A stretch of DNA of 15,126 nucleotides from JAYSSF01 sp043720715 (GTDB lineage Bacteria; Patescibacteriota; Gracilibacteria; Absconditabacterales; Absconditicoccaceae). Location: the NCBI GenBank assembly GCA_043720715.1, contig JAYSSF010000062.1:1-15126 (forward strand), written 5' to 3'. Of the stretch, positions 6,706 to 14,433 are shown one piece after another. The notes beneath the pieces were generated by a model. It made no database searches and was not told the origin of the DNA. It saw only the letters and a program-made list of their open reading frames with translations. Made by a program: the position numbers and the translations under genes. The first letter of the stretch is position 1. Every line of letters starts with the position of its first letter.

Positions 6706-7056
6706 ATGTATGATGACAACGCTCCACAAGAAGTGGAAAACAACAAATTGTATGTTGGTAACCTTTCATGGTATGCAACTACAGACCATCTCAATGGCAT
6801 CTTCTCTCCTTACTGTACTGAAGGTACAACACTTGATGTGTTTATCGTAAAGGACAAGGAAACTGGAAGAAGTAGAGGTATGGCTTTCGTAACATTCATC
6901 AACGAAGCTAACGCTGAAGCTGCAATCGATGATTGTGCTAAGGCTTTGGAAGCTGCGAATGGTATCGAGCTCGAAGGTAGAGAAATCCGCCTTAGCTATG
7001 CTACAAAGAGAAAACCAAGAGAAGATCGTCCATACGGTAGATCATTCGACAACTAG
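6706..7056 (+). CDS. Single-RRM RNA-binding protein
   Basis: 116 aa. One RNA-recognition motif, about residues 14-100, of the small glycine-poor bacterial type (cyanobacterial Rbp and relatives), which bind RNA in the cytoplasm. RNP2 is LYVGNLSW (15-22) and RNP1 is RGMAFVTF (57-64); both aromatic positions needed for base stacking are present (Tyr16, Phe61). A basic tail, KRKPREDRPYGRS, follows. No Gly is encoded by TGA although the neighbours use it freely; GGT and GGA are used instead, which suggests high expression. The ATG at 6706 is preferred to a TTG 15 bases upstream. It has its own intrinsic terminator, so it is probably monocistronic. Confidence 0.93.
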   Translation: MYDDNAPQEVENNKLYVGNLSWYATTDHLNGIFSPYCTEGTTLDVFIVKDKETGRSRGMAFVTFINEANAEAAIDDCAKALEAANGIELEGREIRLSYATKRKPREDRPYGRSFDN

Positions 7057-7105
7057 TTTTGATAATTTAAGAGAAATCTGACATAATCAAGACCTTGCAA
7101 AAAAT

Positions 7106-7136
7106 CTCATGTCCAGTAGTGGATGTGAGTTTTTTT
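7106..7136 (+). terminator. Rho-independent terminator of the RRM gene
   Basis: CTCATGTCC (7106-7114) and GGATGTGAG (7121-7129) form a 9-bp stem with two G-U pairs and a 6-nt loop, followed by seven T. It is 50 bp past the RRM stop. The remaining 138 bp up to the next start hold a GAGTAAATT tandem duplication and no gene. Confidence 0.8.
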
Positions 7137-7274
7137 AATTTTATTTTATTGAGTCAATTTGTTGTATGCTAGTAGTTTGACAAACAGGTTTGAGATGGAT
7201 ATAATGGAGTAAATTGAGTAAATTGGGGTAAGCGCCTCATAATACCCTCTACCTTTACCTTTTGACTTATTTTT

Positions 7275-8060
7275 ATGAACGCTCCATATAATCCATCCGC
7301 CAGTGCATTTATTGGTAAGACTATGATCTGACTTATGGTTGGTATCGTCGTTGCTCTGATTATCTTTGCGATTACGATTTTGTTTGGTAGTCAAATGTCA
7401 GCGATTATTGCATGATTATGACAGATTGCACAAGATAGTAGTCCGCTATTATGGATGATTATGTTGGTGATAGCGTTTCTCAGTAGTATGGTGGGTACGA
7501 TGTTGGTAGCATTTATCTACTGACTCATGTACGGTGGGATCTACCCATCAGTAGGTAAACTTGTGACTTATGCCTTGATTACCAATGTGATCTTATTTCT
7601 TCTTCTTGCGCCATTGTATGCGGTAGTATATCAGTCGGTGAGTAGTCTATTTATGGTTCTTGGTTTCCATACGATTTTGTCAGTATTTATCACATCAGTA
7701 ATGAACGAGATCTCGATTGACTCACAGTATGCACTGAGCTCGATTGTATGAGGCTTGCTTGGTATGTCTGGTGTTGTGCTTATCTTCGTATTGATTTACA
7801 AGATGATGATCCTCAACTCGATTGATATCGGATGAACTACCAGCGATAGTCAGATTCAAATCATGCTATCTATCCCAGCACTATTGTCTTATTTCCTAAT
7901 GCCACTTGCACATGGCATCTGGCAGAAAATCTATGGATCACTATATGATATGGGTTCTAATTTTCTCTATGCACCCAGCCGGAACGAGCGTGTAGTTGCT
8001 GCTCAGATGACCGAGAGTCAAGAAATTGTAGAAGAAGAAATTAATGTTGATTCGCAATAG
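7275..8060 (+). CDS. Six-helix integral membrane protein, unknown
   Basis: 261 aa. Hydrophobic spans at about residues 15-38, 58-83, 97-119, 124-143, 153-180 and 196-216, then a charged cytoplasmic-type tail (RNERVVAAQMTESQEIVEEE). Gly-rich helices (YGLMYGGIYPSVGK) hint at a packed channel or carrier fold, but no transporter signature or catalytic motif is visible, and I cannot name a family. Six TGA codons encode Gly. The ATG at 7275 precedes a short polar N terminus. Its TAG (8058-8060) touches the TAA of the convergent gene at 8061 without a spacer. Confidence 0.85.
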
Positions 8061-8453
8061 TTACTTTAAACTTCTTCTCCATTGATAGATAATAAAGTTG
8101 ACCCATCATTCGCGTGCAATCTCGTCGATTGTCTGTGTAGTAGGGTTTTCTTCGGGGACGGATGTATTTTGATAGTTGAGTACTACAATAATGCCTCACT
8201 GATCTGCAATCTGTTGATGATGCATGAGATTGCGACGAGCCAGTTGACTCTGGAGATATGGTAGTTGAAAATTTTTGATAAAATCGGTTTCTGACTGAGT
8301 CTTGATGATATTCTGCTGTGTTTGTTGGATACTATTTTCGATGGTAAGATAGTTGTTGAGATATACTCTGATCGACATAATCATAAATGCTACTCCGATG
8401 AGTAGTCCTAGATATCTAAATAATTGTGCTTTGGGGAGGATGATAGTATTCAT
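8061..8453 (-). CDS. FtsB/DivIC-like bitopic coiled-coil protein
   Basis: 130 aa. A short cytoplasmic N terminus, one membrane helix (about 14-32, LGLLIGVAFMIMSIRVYL) and a Gln/Asn-rich helical stretch (about 36-85) with coiled-coil character, then a small C-terminal part. This is the architecture of septum-formation initiators FtsB/DivIC, which act with FtsL and FtsQ in the divisome. Similarity is architectural, without an invariant motif, so another bitopic protein is possible. Two TGA codons encode Gly. It begins 5 bp after the rsmG stop, so it is in the rsmG operon. Confidence 0.7.
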
Positions 8454-8458
8454 GATTA

Positions 8459-9067
8459 CTATTTTATTAACTGTTTTTTCGTCTGTTGATGCGACCTGTG
8501 CTTTGTGAGGATCCAGAGGATTCTTTTGGTACTATCTCACTCAAGTTGATAGTTGTGACGCTGTATGATATCATAGCGATTTTTGTTACATCGCATCATG
8601 ATGATAGCATTTTCCTCCTCGGTATCAAGCTTATATAGTACCATCGATCATCCAGGTTTGAGGATTGGGTGAATTCGATCTAAGAGTACATCAGCATATG
8701 CCACAGCCCTGGCAGTCACAATATCATAGCTTCATCTGACTTCTTCGATTCTACCTCGTTGTGTCTCGACATTATTGATTCATGCTTCAATGGCGATTGC
8801 TTGGACGGCCTCCATCTTCTTCCTTCTCCCATCGATTCCCACAAACTCTGTGTCGGGATAGGATTGCGCAAGCGCGAGGAGTGGTCGACCTCCACCAGTA
8901 CCTACATCAGCTACTACCATGTCAGGTTTAATAATATCAAACTGGATGATTTCAAGTGCATCAAGGATATGTTTTTCATAAACTCATTGTTCATCGCGAA
9001 TCGCAGAGAGATTGAGTTTGGTATTTCGTTCCAAGAATCTGGAGATAAGGAGTGTTCGATTATTCAT
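8459..9067 (-). CDS. rsmG: 16S rRNA m7G527 methyltransferase RsmG (GidB)
   Basis: 202 aa, normal for RsmG. Transfers methyl from S-adenosylmethionine to N7 of G527 (E. coli numbering) in the 530 loop of 16S rRNA. Motifs in order: NLSAIRD (19-25), YEKHILDALE, the SAM-binding loop VADVGTGGG (52-60), the acidic FVGIDGRRKKMEAV (76-88) and the VTARAVAYAD helix. After GTGGG the usual Phe-Pro is Arg-Pro, a small deviation. Five TGA codons encode Gly, one in LKPGG. The gene ends in tandem TAG TAA. Ribosome-modification context fits the upstream tRNA-Gly. Confidence 0.95.
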
Positions 9068-9106
9068 GATAGAGTGTATAGTGATTTTACAATACAAAAA
9101 AAGCAC

Positions 9107-9142
9107 AAAAAAAGCCCAGTCACTCGCTTCGCTTCATGCTGG
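9107..9142 (-). terminator. Terminator between tRNA-Gly and rsmG
   Basis: On the minus strand CCAGCAT pairs with GTG(A)CTGG around a GAAGCGAAGCGA loop and is followed by GC and seven T. The preceding segment carries a duplicate ACTGGGCTTTTTT. It would end the tRNA transcript 82-117 bases past its 3' end and leave rsmG with a start downstream of it. Confidence 0.5.
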
Positions 9143-9223
9143 TTTTTTATTTACAAAAAAGCCCAGTCCGTGTAGTTCCACACTTCTTGAGCATATAATA
9201 ATTACTTACATTGATCAACAAAA

Positions 9224-9300
9224 TGGAGCGGATGACGCGACTCGAACGCGCAACATTCTACTTGGAAGGAAGATGCTCTAGCCAATTGAGCTACATCCGC
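9224..9300 (-). tRNA. tRNA-Gly, anticodon UCC, with encoded CCA
   Basis: A 74-nt body (9227-9300) plus genome-encoded CCA (9224-9226). Acceptor GCGGATG/CATCCGC with U73; D stem GCTC/GAGC; anticodon loop CTTCCAA giving UCC (reads GGA/GGG); variable loop of 5; T arm GCGCG-TTCGAGT-CGCGT. The anticodon stem TCTTC/GTAGA has a U-U mismatch at pair 30:40. It is not the UGA-reading tRNA-Gly(UCA) expected elsewhere in a code-25 genome. Confidence 0.96.
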
Positions 9301-9320
9301 ATATCCATTTGTTAGATAGA

Positions 9321-9348
9321 AATATAATCATTTATGATGTAAAATCAA
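9321..9348 (-). promoter_or_regulatory. Promoter of the tRNA-Gly gene
   Basis: On the minus strand TTGATT (9343-9348) and TATATT (9321-9326) stand 16 bp apart, with the -10 about 20 bp before the mature tRNA 5' end. It fits in the 63-bp gap after rel. Promoter assignment is by consensus only. Confidence 0.5.
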
Positions 9349-9363
9349 GTCTATCCTGAGCCC

Positions 9364-11559
9364 CTATGAAATTGAGATAGATGTGATCTTATAGTCGGGA
9401 TTGTCTTCAAGCTGCTTGGTAATATAGTGTATCTTACTGGGAATACTAAATTCTCCTGTAATACTACCGCCAGAGACCTCGCTGATGTTGTGATCAAATG
9501 AGATATTGGTGATGTTGATATTGAGTTGTTTAAATAGAGTCAATAACTGAAATAGTGATCCGTTATGATTTGCGAGTTCAAGCTCAAAATGAGCATAATA
9601 CATCTCACAGCTACTGGTATCACTACCTCGGTGACATTCCAAAAGTTTATCATGAGAGATGATATTGAGACTTTCGCAATTAATATGATGTATCTTAATG
9701 CCATGAGCTCACGCTTTGGCGATGATTTTGTCTGGTGCTTGAGGATTGCACTCTCCACATAAACTATGATCTAGCTTGGTCTCACCATCGATGGTGATGA
9801 GTGTCTCGGAGGTACTAATGACTGGTTTGATGCGAGTAGTCCCATGCTGTTGTTGCTGGATATGAGGATAATATTGCCTGATCCAGTGATATGCAGTGAT
9901 CTGTTTTTCATACACTTGTAATAGTGATCATTCCATTTGATCGGCTGATTTTTTGATGATGCTATCGGGATGACCGATCATTGGCAAATTATATTCAACC
10001 AATTTTTGATTAATTTGATCAATGGCTGACTTGATGAGAGCTGGTTTCTGACTTGCTCTGAGGTATTTATTGATTGCTTGTTTAGCTTGTGATGTGATGA
10101 CATAGTTGATCCAGCTTGGTGTGCAGGATTCTTTGTTGCTTCGTGTGATGATTTGGATGACCTCGCCATTGCTGAGCGTATAATCAATTGGGACGATACG
10201 ACCATTGACAGTACCATTGCGATAGGCAAGTCAGACTCTACTATGCACCCTAAATGCAAAATCCAAAATCGTGGCTCCAGGAGGCAGCTCGATTACATCT
10301 CATTTGGGAGTATAGACAAACACATTTTTGTCGACGAGCTCCATATTCATCTCATGCTTGAATCCATCAAAATCTTCTTGATATTGCTTAACAATTTCTT
10401 GCATTTTCTGGACCCATTGAGACTGTCTAGTATCGGTTGTCTTAGATTTGGATCCGGCCTCTACGTAGGAGAAGTGAGCAGCAACACCATACTCTGCGAC
10501 CTCGTCCATCTCTGGAGTTCTGATCTGTACTTCAGTCTGGAAGGGGAGGAGACCAAAAACTCTGGTATGTAGAGATTGATAGCCGTTGTCTTGAGGTCTG
10601 GCGATATAGTCCTTGATCTTCTTGATCTCGGGGGCAAAACTACCATGGACACTACCCAAAGCAAGATAGCAGTCAGATACCGTAGGTACGATAATCCTAA
10701 ATGCAAGCACGTCATGGATCGTATAAATATCATATGGCTGATTGGGGTCAAAGACCTTCTGAGCGACTCTGTAGGGCGACTTCATCCTTCCTTTGATAGT
10801 CAAGTAGGGGACTTTTTCTTTTATCATTACTTCAGTAAGCTTATCGATTCACATTTGCACATAGTTTTCCTCACTGGCATAAAATGCAAGCATATGTTCC
10901 ATCACGTGGTCAAACTTCTCTGACTCAAGGACAGCAAATGCTCCATTCTCAAGGAGAAGTTGAAAATCAAACAATCATAGCCTCTTAGCAATACTGGCGT
11001 GAATATGGAGGGTTTCGGTAGCGATACGTCTGACTTTGTCAGGTTCAGGGTGGAACTTTAGAGTTTGGGTATTGTGGATGCGATCTGCGAGCTTAATGAA
11101 GATTACTCTGACATCTTCTGCCATGGCGAGAAAGGTCTTCTTTCGTGTTTCGAGATTACGCTCTTCTCAGCGGTATTTGATTTTACCAACTTTGACCATG
11201 GACTGACATAACTTGGCTACTTCGGGACCAAATCTGGACTCGATATCACCTTGAGTATAGTCAGTATCTTCTATCACATCATGCATGAGACATGCTTGAA
11301 TCGTTGCTACATCGGGGCGGATGTTCATGAGGTAGATCGTTGCATAGACAGGGTGGATAATATATTGTTCTCCGCTGAGTCTCATTACTCACTCATGAGC
11401 GTGTTTGGCAAATTCAAAAGCTTTCTGGATAAGCTCGATATCTAACTCGGTCAAGTATTTTCTTGCTGGCGAGTAAACTTGCTCCATGAGTGTCTCTGGA
11501 GTCAATGTGAGGTCTACTTCGTAATTTGTATAGCGTTGGATATCGTAGATGTCGATCAT
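9364..11559 (-). CDS. rel: Bifunctional (p)ppGpp synthetase/hydrolase (Rel/SpoT)
   Basis: 731 aa, full-length RSH. It makes (p)ppGpp from ATP and GDP/GTP and degrades it. HD hydrolase domain: SGEQYIIHP, MHDVIEDTDYT (H93, D94, E97, D98) and KLADRIHNTQTL are intact. Synthetase domain (about 250-370): KGRMKSPYRVAQK, DVLAFRIIV, NGYQSLHTRVFG, EVQIRTPEMDEVAEYGVAAH. The KIKD before DYIARP resembles the basic RxKD of bifunctional enzymes, not the acidic ExDD of RelA. TGS domain about 414-475 (VFVYTPKGDVIELPPG), a Cys-containing zinc-finger-like region (LCGECNPQ, HHINCESL) and a C-terminal ACT domain (YAHFELELANHNGSLFQLL). I counted eight TGA codons for Gly. The ATG at 11557-11559 opens MIDIYDIQRY. 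So both alarm synthesis and turnover should work. Confidence 0.96.
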
Positions 11560-11610
11560 AGTAGTTTATAAAGTTTTAAGGTCTATAAAGTTTATAAGGT
11601 TATTATTTAG

Positions 11611-11630
11611 GGACATAATTTTTTATGTCC
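11611..11630. repeat. REP-like palindrome upstream of rel
   Basis: GGACATAA-TTTT-TTATGTCC, a perfect 8-bp stem preceded by TTTAG, in the 200-bp divergent region between rel and the 59-aa ORF. It has the same TAGGGAC...GTCC plan as the repeats in and near the RAYT gene. Tandem TTTATAA/AAGG motifs lie between it and the rel start. Confidence 0.55.
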
Positions 11631-11662
11631 AGTATGTCGAAATATGTATATTCTCTATGTTT

Positions 11663-11690
11663 TTGCAATATGGTTTAGTTGACATATGAT
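11663..11690 (+). promoter_or_regulatory. Possible promoter of the 59-aa ORF
   Basis: TTGCAA (11663-11668), a 16-bp spacer and TATGAT (11685-11690), 70 bp before the ATG. A TTGACA at 11679 has no properly spaced -10. Confidence 0.3.
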
Positions 11691-11759
11691 AAAAGTATAA
11701 AATGCCTTGCAAACACACACACTCATTATAAGTCAACCTCAACTAAACAAAATAGAAGA

Positions 11760-11939
11760 ATGAAAAGATGGTTTCGATTAGATGAGTATAAGCTTGAAGA
11801 ACGAGATAGGCTGCCTATCCATATCTTGAATCTTCTGGCAAGGAACAATATTCTTCCAGAAGAGATTAAAGTTATGAGTTCTTCTTTGGCAAATAGTTTT
11901 TACTATTTTGCTAAACAAGATATTGATTACAAAAAATAA
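11760..11939 (+). CDS. Small basic/acidic soluble protein, unknown
   Basis: 59 aa starting MKRWFRLDEYKLEERDRLPIH, then a predicted helix (ILNLLARNNILPEEIKVM) and an aromatic tail (ANSFYYFAKQDIDYKK). Mixed charge, no signal or membrane segment, no TGA codon. An upstream ATG would add a Thr/Ser/Asn-rich stretch that does not look coding. A candidate promoter lies upstream and a strong hairpin follows 3 bp after the stop. A real small gene is plausible; function unknown. Confidence 0.5.
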   Translation: MKRWFRLDEYKLEERDRLPIHILNLLARNNILPEEIKVMSSSLANSFYYFAKQDIDYKK

Positions 11940-11942
11940 ACC

Positions 11943-11965
11943 GAGCCCAGTTTTACACTGGGCTC
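11943..11965 (-). terminator. Hairpin terminator between the 59-aa ORF and rnhB
   Basis: GAGCCCAGT/ACTGGGCTC, a 9-bp perfect stem with a 5-nt loop. On the minus strand it is followed by GGTTTATTTTTT, so it ends rnhB transcripts. On plus it sits just after the 59-aa ORF stop but lacks a U-tract. Confidence 0.65.
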
Positions 11966-12010
11966 AAAAATTATCTAAAAATGTAAAGATAGTTGGTAAA
12001 ATTTTGCACA

Positions 12011-12055
12011 CTGGATTGCCGCGTCGCTTCGTACCTTGCTCCTCGCAATGACGAG
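12011..12055 (+). repeat. GATTGCCGCG palindromic repeat, free copy
   Basis: CTGGATTGCCGCGTCGCTTC ... CCTCGCAATGACGAG. This motif resembles the widespread bacterial CTGGATTGCCGCG...CGCAATGACG interspersed repeat. It ends 5 bp before the rnhB stop codon and is closely related to the copy embedded in rnhB (12419-12469). Confidence 0.85.
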
Positions 12056-12059
12056 TGCT

Positions 12060-12770
12060 TTACTTAATCCAACTCTTTCTATGAATCTCACATAATCCTA
12101 GCTTCTGGATTGCTTGGTAGTGCTTGGCTGTTCCATATCACATATGTTGTTCAAATCCATATCATGAGTACGTAGCTCACATCTTGATCATATGATGATC
12201 TCTCGTGGTCTTGGCGAGGATGCTCGCTGCGCTGATCTGTGGGATATCGCGATCTCATTTGATGACAGTTTTGACTGTGATTCATAGTTCGGTGTGGAGT
12301 CAGAAGGTGTGGTTTCAGTCGATGATGAGAGTTATGGGTCATAGATTTTTAAGGAGATCTTTCGTCATCGCGAGCGAGGGACGAGAGTGGCGATCCATAC
12401 TCTCTTTGTTTTTGACTCACTGGATTGCCGCGTCATTTCGTTTCACTACATTCCTCGCAATGACGAAGGCTGCTCTTATCACAGCCCATCTTAAAGCCCA
12501 GATAATACCATTGCGATCAATCTCCTTGGCGCTGGCTGAGCCAGTAGCTCGGATGATGGATGAGTCTGACTTGATCTTATCTGCCAATAGTTCCCTTTGT
12601 CTGGCTGTGAGACTCTTGCTGTCTGCGTATCATGATCGGTCAGTAGACTCTGATCCTATGACCAAACCCACTGTGACAGGACCAGCTATGGGACCGCGTC
12701 AGGCTTCATCAATATAGATTGATAGAGGAGTTGGAAAATTAGGAAAATTAGGAAGATTTTGATCTTTCAT
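12060..12770 (-). CDS. rnhB: Ribonuclease HII with a repeat-derived insert
   Basis: 236 aa, about 35 longer than usual. Cuts the RNA strand of RNA-DNA hybrids and single ribonucleotides in DNA. Catalytic acids: D21 and E22 in IDEAGRGPIAGP, D151 in IIDGNHTFG, D173 in KGDRDIPQISAASILAKTTRD. The C terminus YGFEQHMGYGTAKHYQAIQ is canonical. Eleven TGA codons encode Gly, including those in EAGRG, KGD and HMGYG. Residues about 101-138 (FVIARNVVKRNDAAIQ ... SMDRHSRPSLAMT) come from a palindromic element inserted in frame between the AIDR-helix and the strand carrying D151; core blocks on both sides are intact. The ATG at 12768-12770 leaves a Pro/Asn-rich leader before the domain. Confidence 0.95.
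12359..12469. repeat. Inverted pair of GATTGCCGCG repeats inside rnhB, in frame
   Basis: Two diverged copies face each other: 12359-12397 (CTTTCGTCATCGCGAGCGAG ... GGCGATCCAT) and 12419-12469 (ACTGGATTGCCGCGTCATTT ... CGCAATGACGAAG), separated by about 21 bp. The 111-bp block is exactly 37 codons and has no TAA or TAG in the rnhB frame; its one TGA is read as Gly. It can fold into a long hairpin. Confidence 0.85.
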
Positions 12771-12815
12771 ATACAGTATATAAGAATTTTATCACAAAAA
12801 TCGACTTGTAAATGT

Positions 12816-12846
12816 TTGACAGATGACTAAAACCGAAGGGTATTTT
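12816..12846 (+). promoter_or_regulatory. Possible promoter of the Ala/Val-rich lipoprotein
   Basis: A perfect TTGACA (12816-12821) and TATTTT (12841-12846), with a longer than ideal 19-bp spacer, 20 bp before the ATG. It lies in the 95-bp divergent region shared with rnhB. Confidence 0.35.
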
Positions 12847-12865
12847 ATTTATTTACATTTTCATT

Positions 12866-13144
12866 ATGACTAAATTAATCGCTGTTCTTTTCGGTATTAC
12901 TCTATTGGCTGGTTGTTCACTATCTCCTAAGACTGCTGAGGCTCCTGTAGCTACAGATACAGCTACGGTTGTTGTAGATCCTGCTGTTGATGCTGCTAAG
13001 ATGGCTGAACAAGCTGCTATGGAAGCTACAATGATGACTCAAAAGGCTGCTATGGAAGCTGCTGCAGCTGCTGCTGTAGTTGTATCTGGTACTACTGTAT
13101 CTGGTGCTGCAGTTGTTGACGCTGCAGTTGTTCCTGCTCAATAA
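12866..13144 (+). CDS. Ala/Val-rich small lipoprotein
   Basis: 92 aa. Signal peptide MTKLIAVLFGITLLAGC with lipobox LLAGC and lipidated Cys17. The mature chain is low-complexity: SPKTAEAPVATDTATVVVDP, then an Ala/Met helix with near-repeats (MAEQAAMEAT, MTQKAAMEAA), then Val/Gly/Ala turns (VVVSGTTVSGAAVVDAAVVP). It could be a cell-envelope spacer, loosely like Lpp, but no family is recognisable. There is no TGA; all four Gly are GGT, unlike most neighbours. Codons are strongly GCT/GTT biased, hinting at high expression. Confidence 0.85.
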   Translation: MTKLIAVLFGITLLAGCSLSPKTAEAPVATDTATVVVDPAVDAAKMAEQAAMEATMMTQKAAMEAAAAAAVVVSGTTVSGAAVVDAAVVPAQ

Positions 13145-13188
13145 TCAAAAAGATTTCCTCGAAGCTTGCTTCGTAGATAGAAACTTTT

Positions 13189-13230
13189 AGATCACCATAC
13201 CGCTTGTGCTTGCACCGCGGTAGTGAATCT
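13189..13230 (+). other. Long interrupted hairpin, possible structured RNA
   Basis: Nested pairs AGAT/ATCT, CAC/GTG, TACCGC/GCGGTA and GTGC-TT-GCAC give about 17 pairs in 42 nt, downstream of the lipoprotein. A smaller CGAAGC-TT-GCTTCG stem precedes it at 13160-13173. It might be an mRNA 3' structure or a short RNA; no match to a known RNA comes to mind. Confidence 0.4.
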
Positions 13231-13252
13231 CTATATGAAATTGACCACTATG

Positions 13253-13277
13253 AATCCCGATTTTGATCGGGATTTTT
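13253..13277 (+). terminator. Rho-independent terminator after the lipoprotein
   Basis: AATCCCGAT-TTTG-ATCGGGATT, a 9-bp perfect stem followed by a short T-run, 109 bp past the lipoprotein stop. Confidence 0.75.
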
Positions 13278-13507
13278 GGTTGAGTAAAATGGTGAGATGA
13301 GATGGTTTTTTATAAAGTATCCTAAGTTGTTCTTTGATTTCGGATGTATCTTCAATATTAAGGCTATCATGATTACTGGTTTACACTTAGACGATAAATG
13401 ACAACTTAGAATATTTTTGATTGACGGCTAATGATAGTCAAGATCTGTATATAGTTATCAATCGAAAATAAAATCGACATGGAGGACCATATCGATCTTT
13501 GGAGGTT
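13278..13507. other. Gene-free interval with dispersed inverted repeats
   Basis: I find no supportable gene in either strand. CTAAGTTGT (13322-13330) pairs with ACAACTTAG (13401-13409), and GGCTATCAT (13363) resembles the inverse of ATGATAGTC (13432), so the RNA could fold. Together with 13145-13277 it makes a 363-bp non-coding stretch. Confidence 0.4.
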
Positions 13508-13675
13508 TTAGTTTGCTTTCACCTCCCTTTTTTTTGTGACAGCCTTTGGAGCTGCCGTTGCCTTCACAGGCTTGGCGGTTTCTTTTTTTGCCTTAGCCTT
13601 TTCGGCTTTTTTGAGGCTTTTAACCTCTTTTTTGAGGCTCTTAACCTCTTTTTTGAGTTTTTTTTTCTTTGCCAT
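13508..13675 (-). CDS. Lys/Ala-rich small basic protein
   Basis: 55 aa: MAKKKKLKKEVKSLKKEVKS followed by an AEKAKAKKETAKPVKATAAP tail. A 7-residue repeat, KKEVKSL, occurs in tandem and would form an amphipathic, highly basic helix. The tail resembles the Lys/Ala/Pro tails of histone H1-like and other nucleic-acid binding proteins. With about 40% Lys it probably binds DNA or RNA, but low-complexity sequence prevents family assignment. No TGA codon. The plus-strand GGAGGT...ACCTCC plus T-run at 13501-13536 lies within its coding sequence and is coincidental. Confidence 0.6.
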   Translation of the reverse strand: MAKKKKLKKEVKSLKKEVKSLKKAEKAKAKKETAKPVKATAAPKAVTKKREVKAN

Positions 13676-13841
13676 GATATTTTAGGGCTTTTACACCCTT
13701 TTAGTCGTTTAATTTTTGTTTTAGAATAAATTCATCATAACAAAATGAAATACAAAGTCAAGTCTTTTTTGAAATAAAGTGAGAAGTCAATAAAATAGGA
13801 TAAGGACAAGAGGCAAGGACAGGTATTGAATTGAGATAATT

Positions 13842-13910
13842 AAACCTTATAAACCTTACAAACTTTACAACCTTTTACCCTCAAGGGGCATTTTAATAAA
13901 CCTTATAACT
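13842..13910 (+). promoter_or_regulatory. Tandem AACCTTATAA leader of recX
   Basis: AAACCTTATAAACCTTACAA, ACTTTACAACC and ATAAACCTTATAAC recur within 70 bp before the recX start. The same motif precedes rel (minus strand, 11565-11603) and, more loosely, thrS. It may hold -10 elements or a regulator site; no spacing rule is evident. Confidence 0.3.
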
Positions 13911-13914
13911 AGCA

Positions 13915-14373
13915 ATGGCACAAGCAAAACCAAAATGATGTCTGGACTATGCAATGCACTATCTGTATCGCTATCCTAAAACAGAAAAAGAGATGCGTAC
14001 GCAGCTGATGAAGAAGCAATATTTCCTTGAGGAGATCGATGAGGCGATGGTCATCTTGAAATCCAAGAAATACATCGACGATCGTCAGTTTGCTGAATTA
14101 TACCTCAACTCAGAAGTAGTCAAAAAAGGTAAGCCACTGTGACTGATGCAGCAGAAGCTGTTGTTTAAGTGAGTGGATAAGCAAGTCCTCAAGGAAGTGG
14201 TGAATGAGCTGGAAGAGTGAATCGGGGAGGGGACGATCACCAGAATCATCAAGGAGACCGACAAGTTTGCAGCCAAAGAGCTCGAGCCAGTCGTGATCAT
14301 CCAGAAGCTACTCGCAAGATGATATAGACTTGAGGATATTAAGAAGGCTCTCAAGAAGAGGAAGGAACAGTAG
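13915..14373 (+). CDS. recX: RecX-family regulator of RecA
   Basis: 152 aa, typical RecX length. Binds RecA filaments and limits recombinase activity. Family pattern: CLDYAMHYLYRYPKTEKEMRTQL near the N terminus (the A..YL..RP.S..ELR.KL helix), LEEIDEAMVILKSKKYIDDRQFAELYL (the conserved YIDD.FA block), then KGKPLGLMQQKLLFKGVDKQ and a second three-helix unit ending LARGYRLEDIKKALKK. Five TGA codons encode Gly; under the standard code only a middle fragment is seen. The ATG at 13915 follows a tandem-motif leader. recA is not in the window. Confidence 0.93.
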
Positions 14374-14403
14374 GTTATAGGTCAAAGGTGATTGATGTAT
14401 ACT

Positions 14404-14433
14404 AAAAAATCTCGATGGGTGTCGAGATTTTTT
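14404..14433. terminator. Bidirectional terminator between recX and the coiled-coil gene
   Basis: AAAAAATCTCGA/TCGAGATTTTTT, a 12-bp perfect stem with a 6-nt loop, A-run on one side and T-run on the other. It serves recX on plus and the convergent gene on minus, whose stop codon touches it. Confidence 0.85.

Noticed and set aside
8759..9281. Two overlapping plus ORFs (138 and 89 codons)
   Set aside because: Antisense to rsmG and running through its terminator and the tRNA-Gly gene.
11679..11684. TTGACA as the -35 of the 59-aa ORF
   Set aside because: The nearest TATAAA is only 11 bp downstream, too close for a sigma-70 promoter.
12205..12717. 170-codon plus ORF
   Set aside because: Antisense shadow of rnhB; composition mirrors the RNase HII codons and the GATTGCCGCG repeat.
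12920..13141. 73-codon Ser/Asn/Arg-rich minus ORF
   Set aside because: Antisense shadow of the Ala/Val-rich lipoprotein low-complexity codons.
13501..13536. GGAGGT...ACCTCC hairpin with T-run as a plus-strand terminator
   Set aside because: It falls inside the Lys/Ala gene, where AAA and GAG codons create the T-run and stem by chance; no plus gene precedes it closely.
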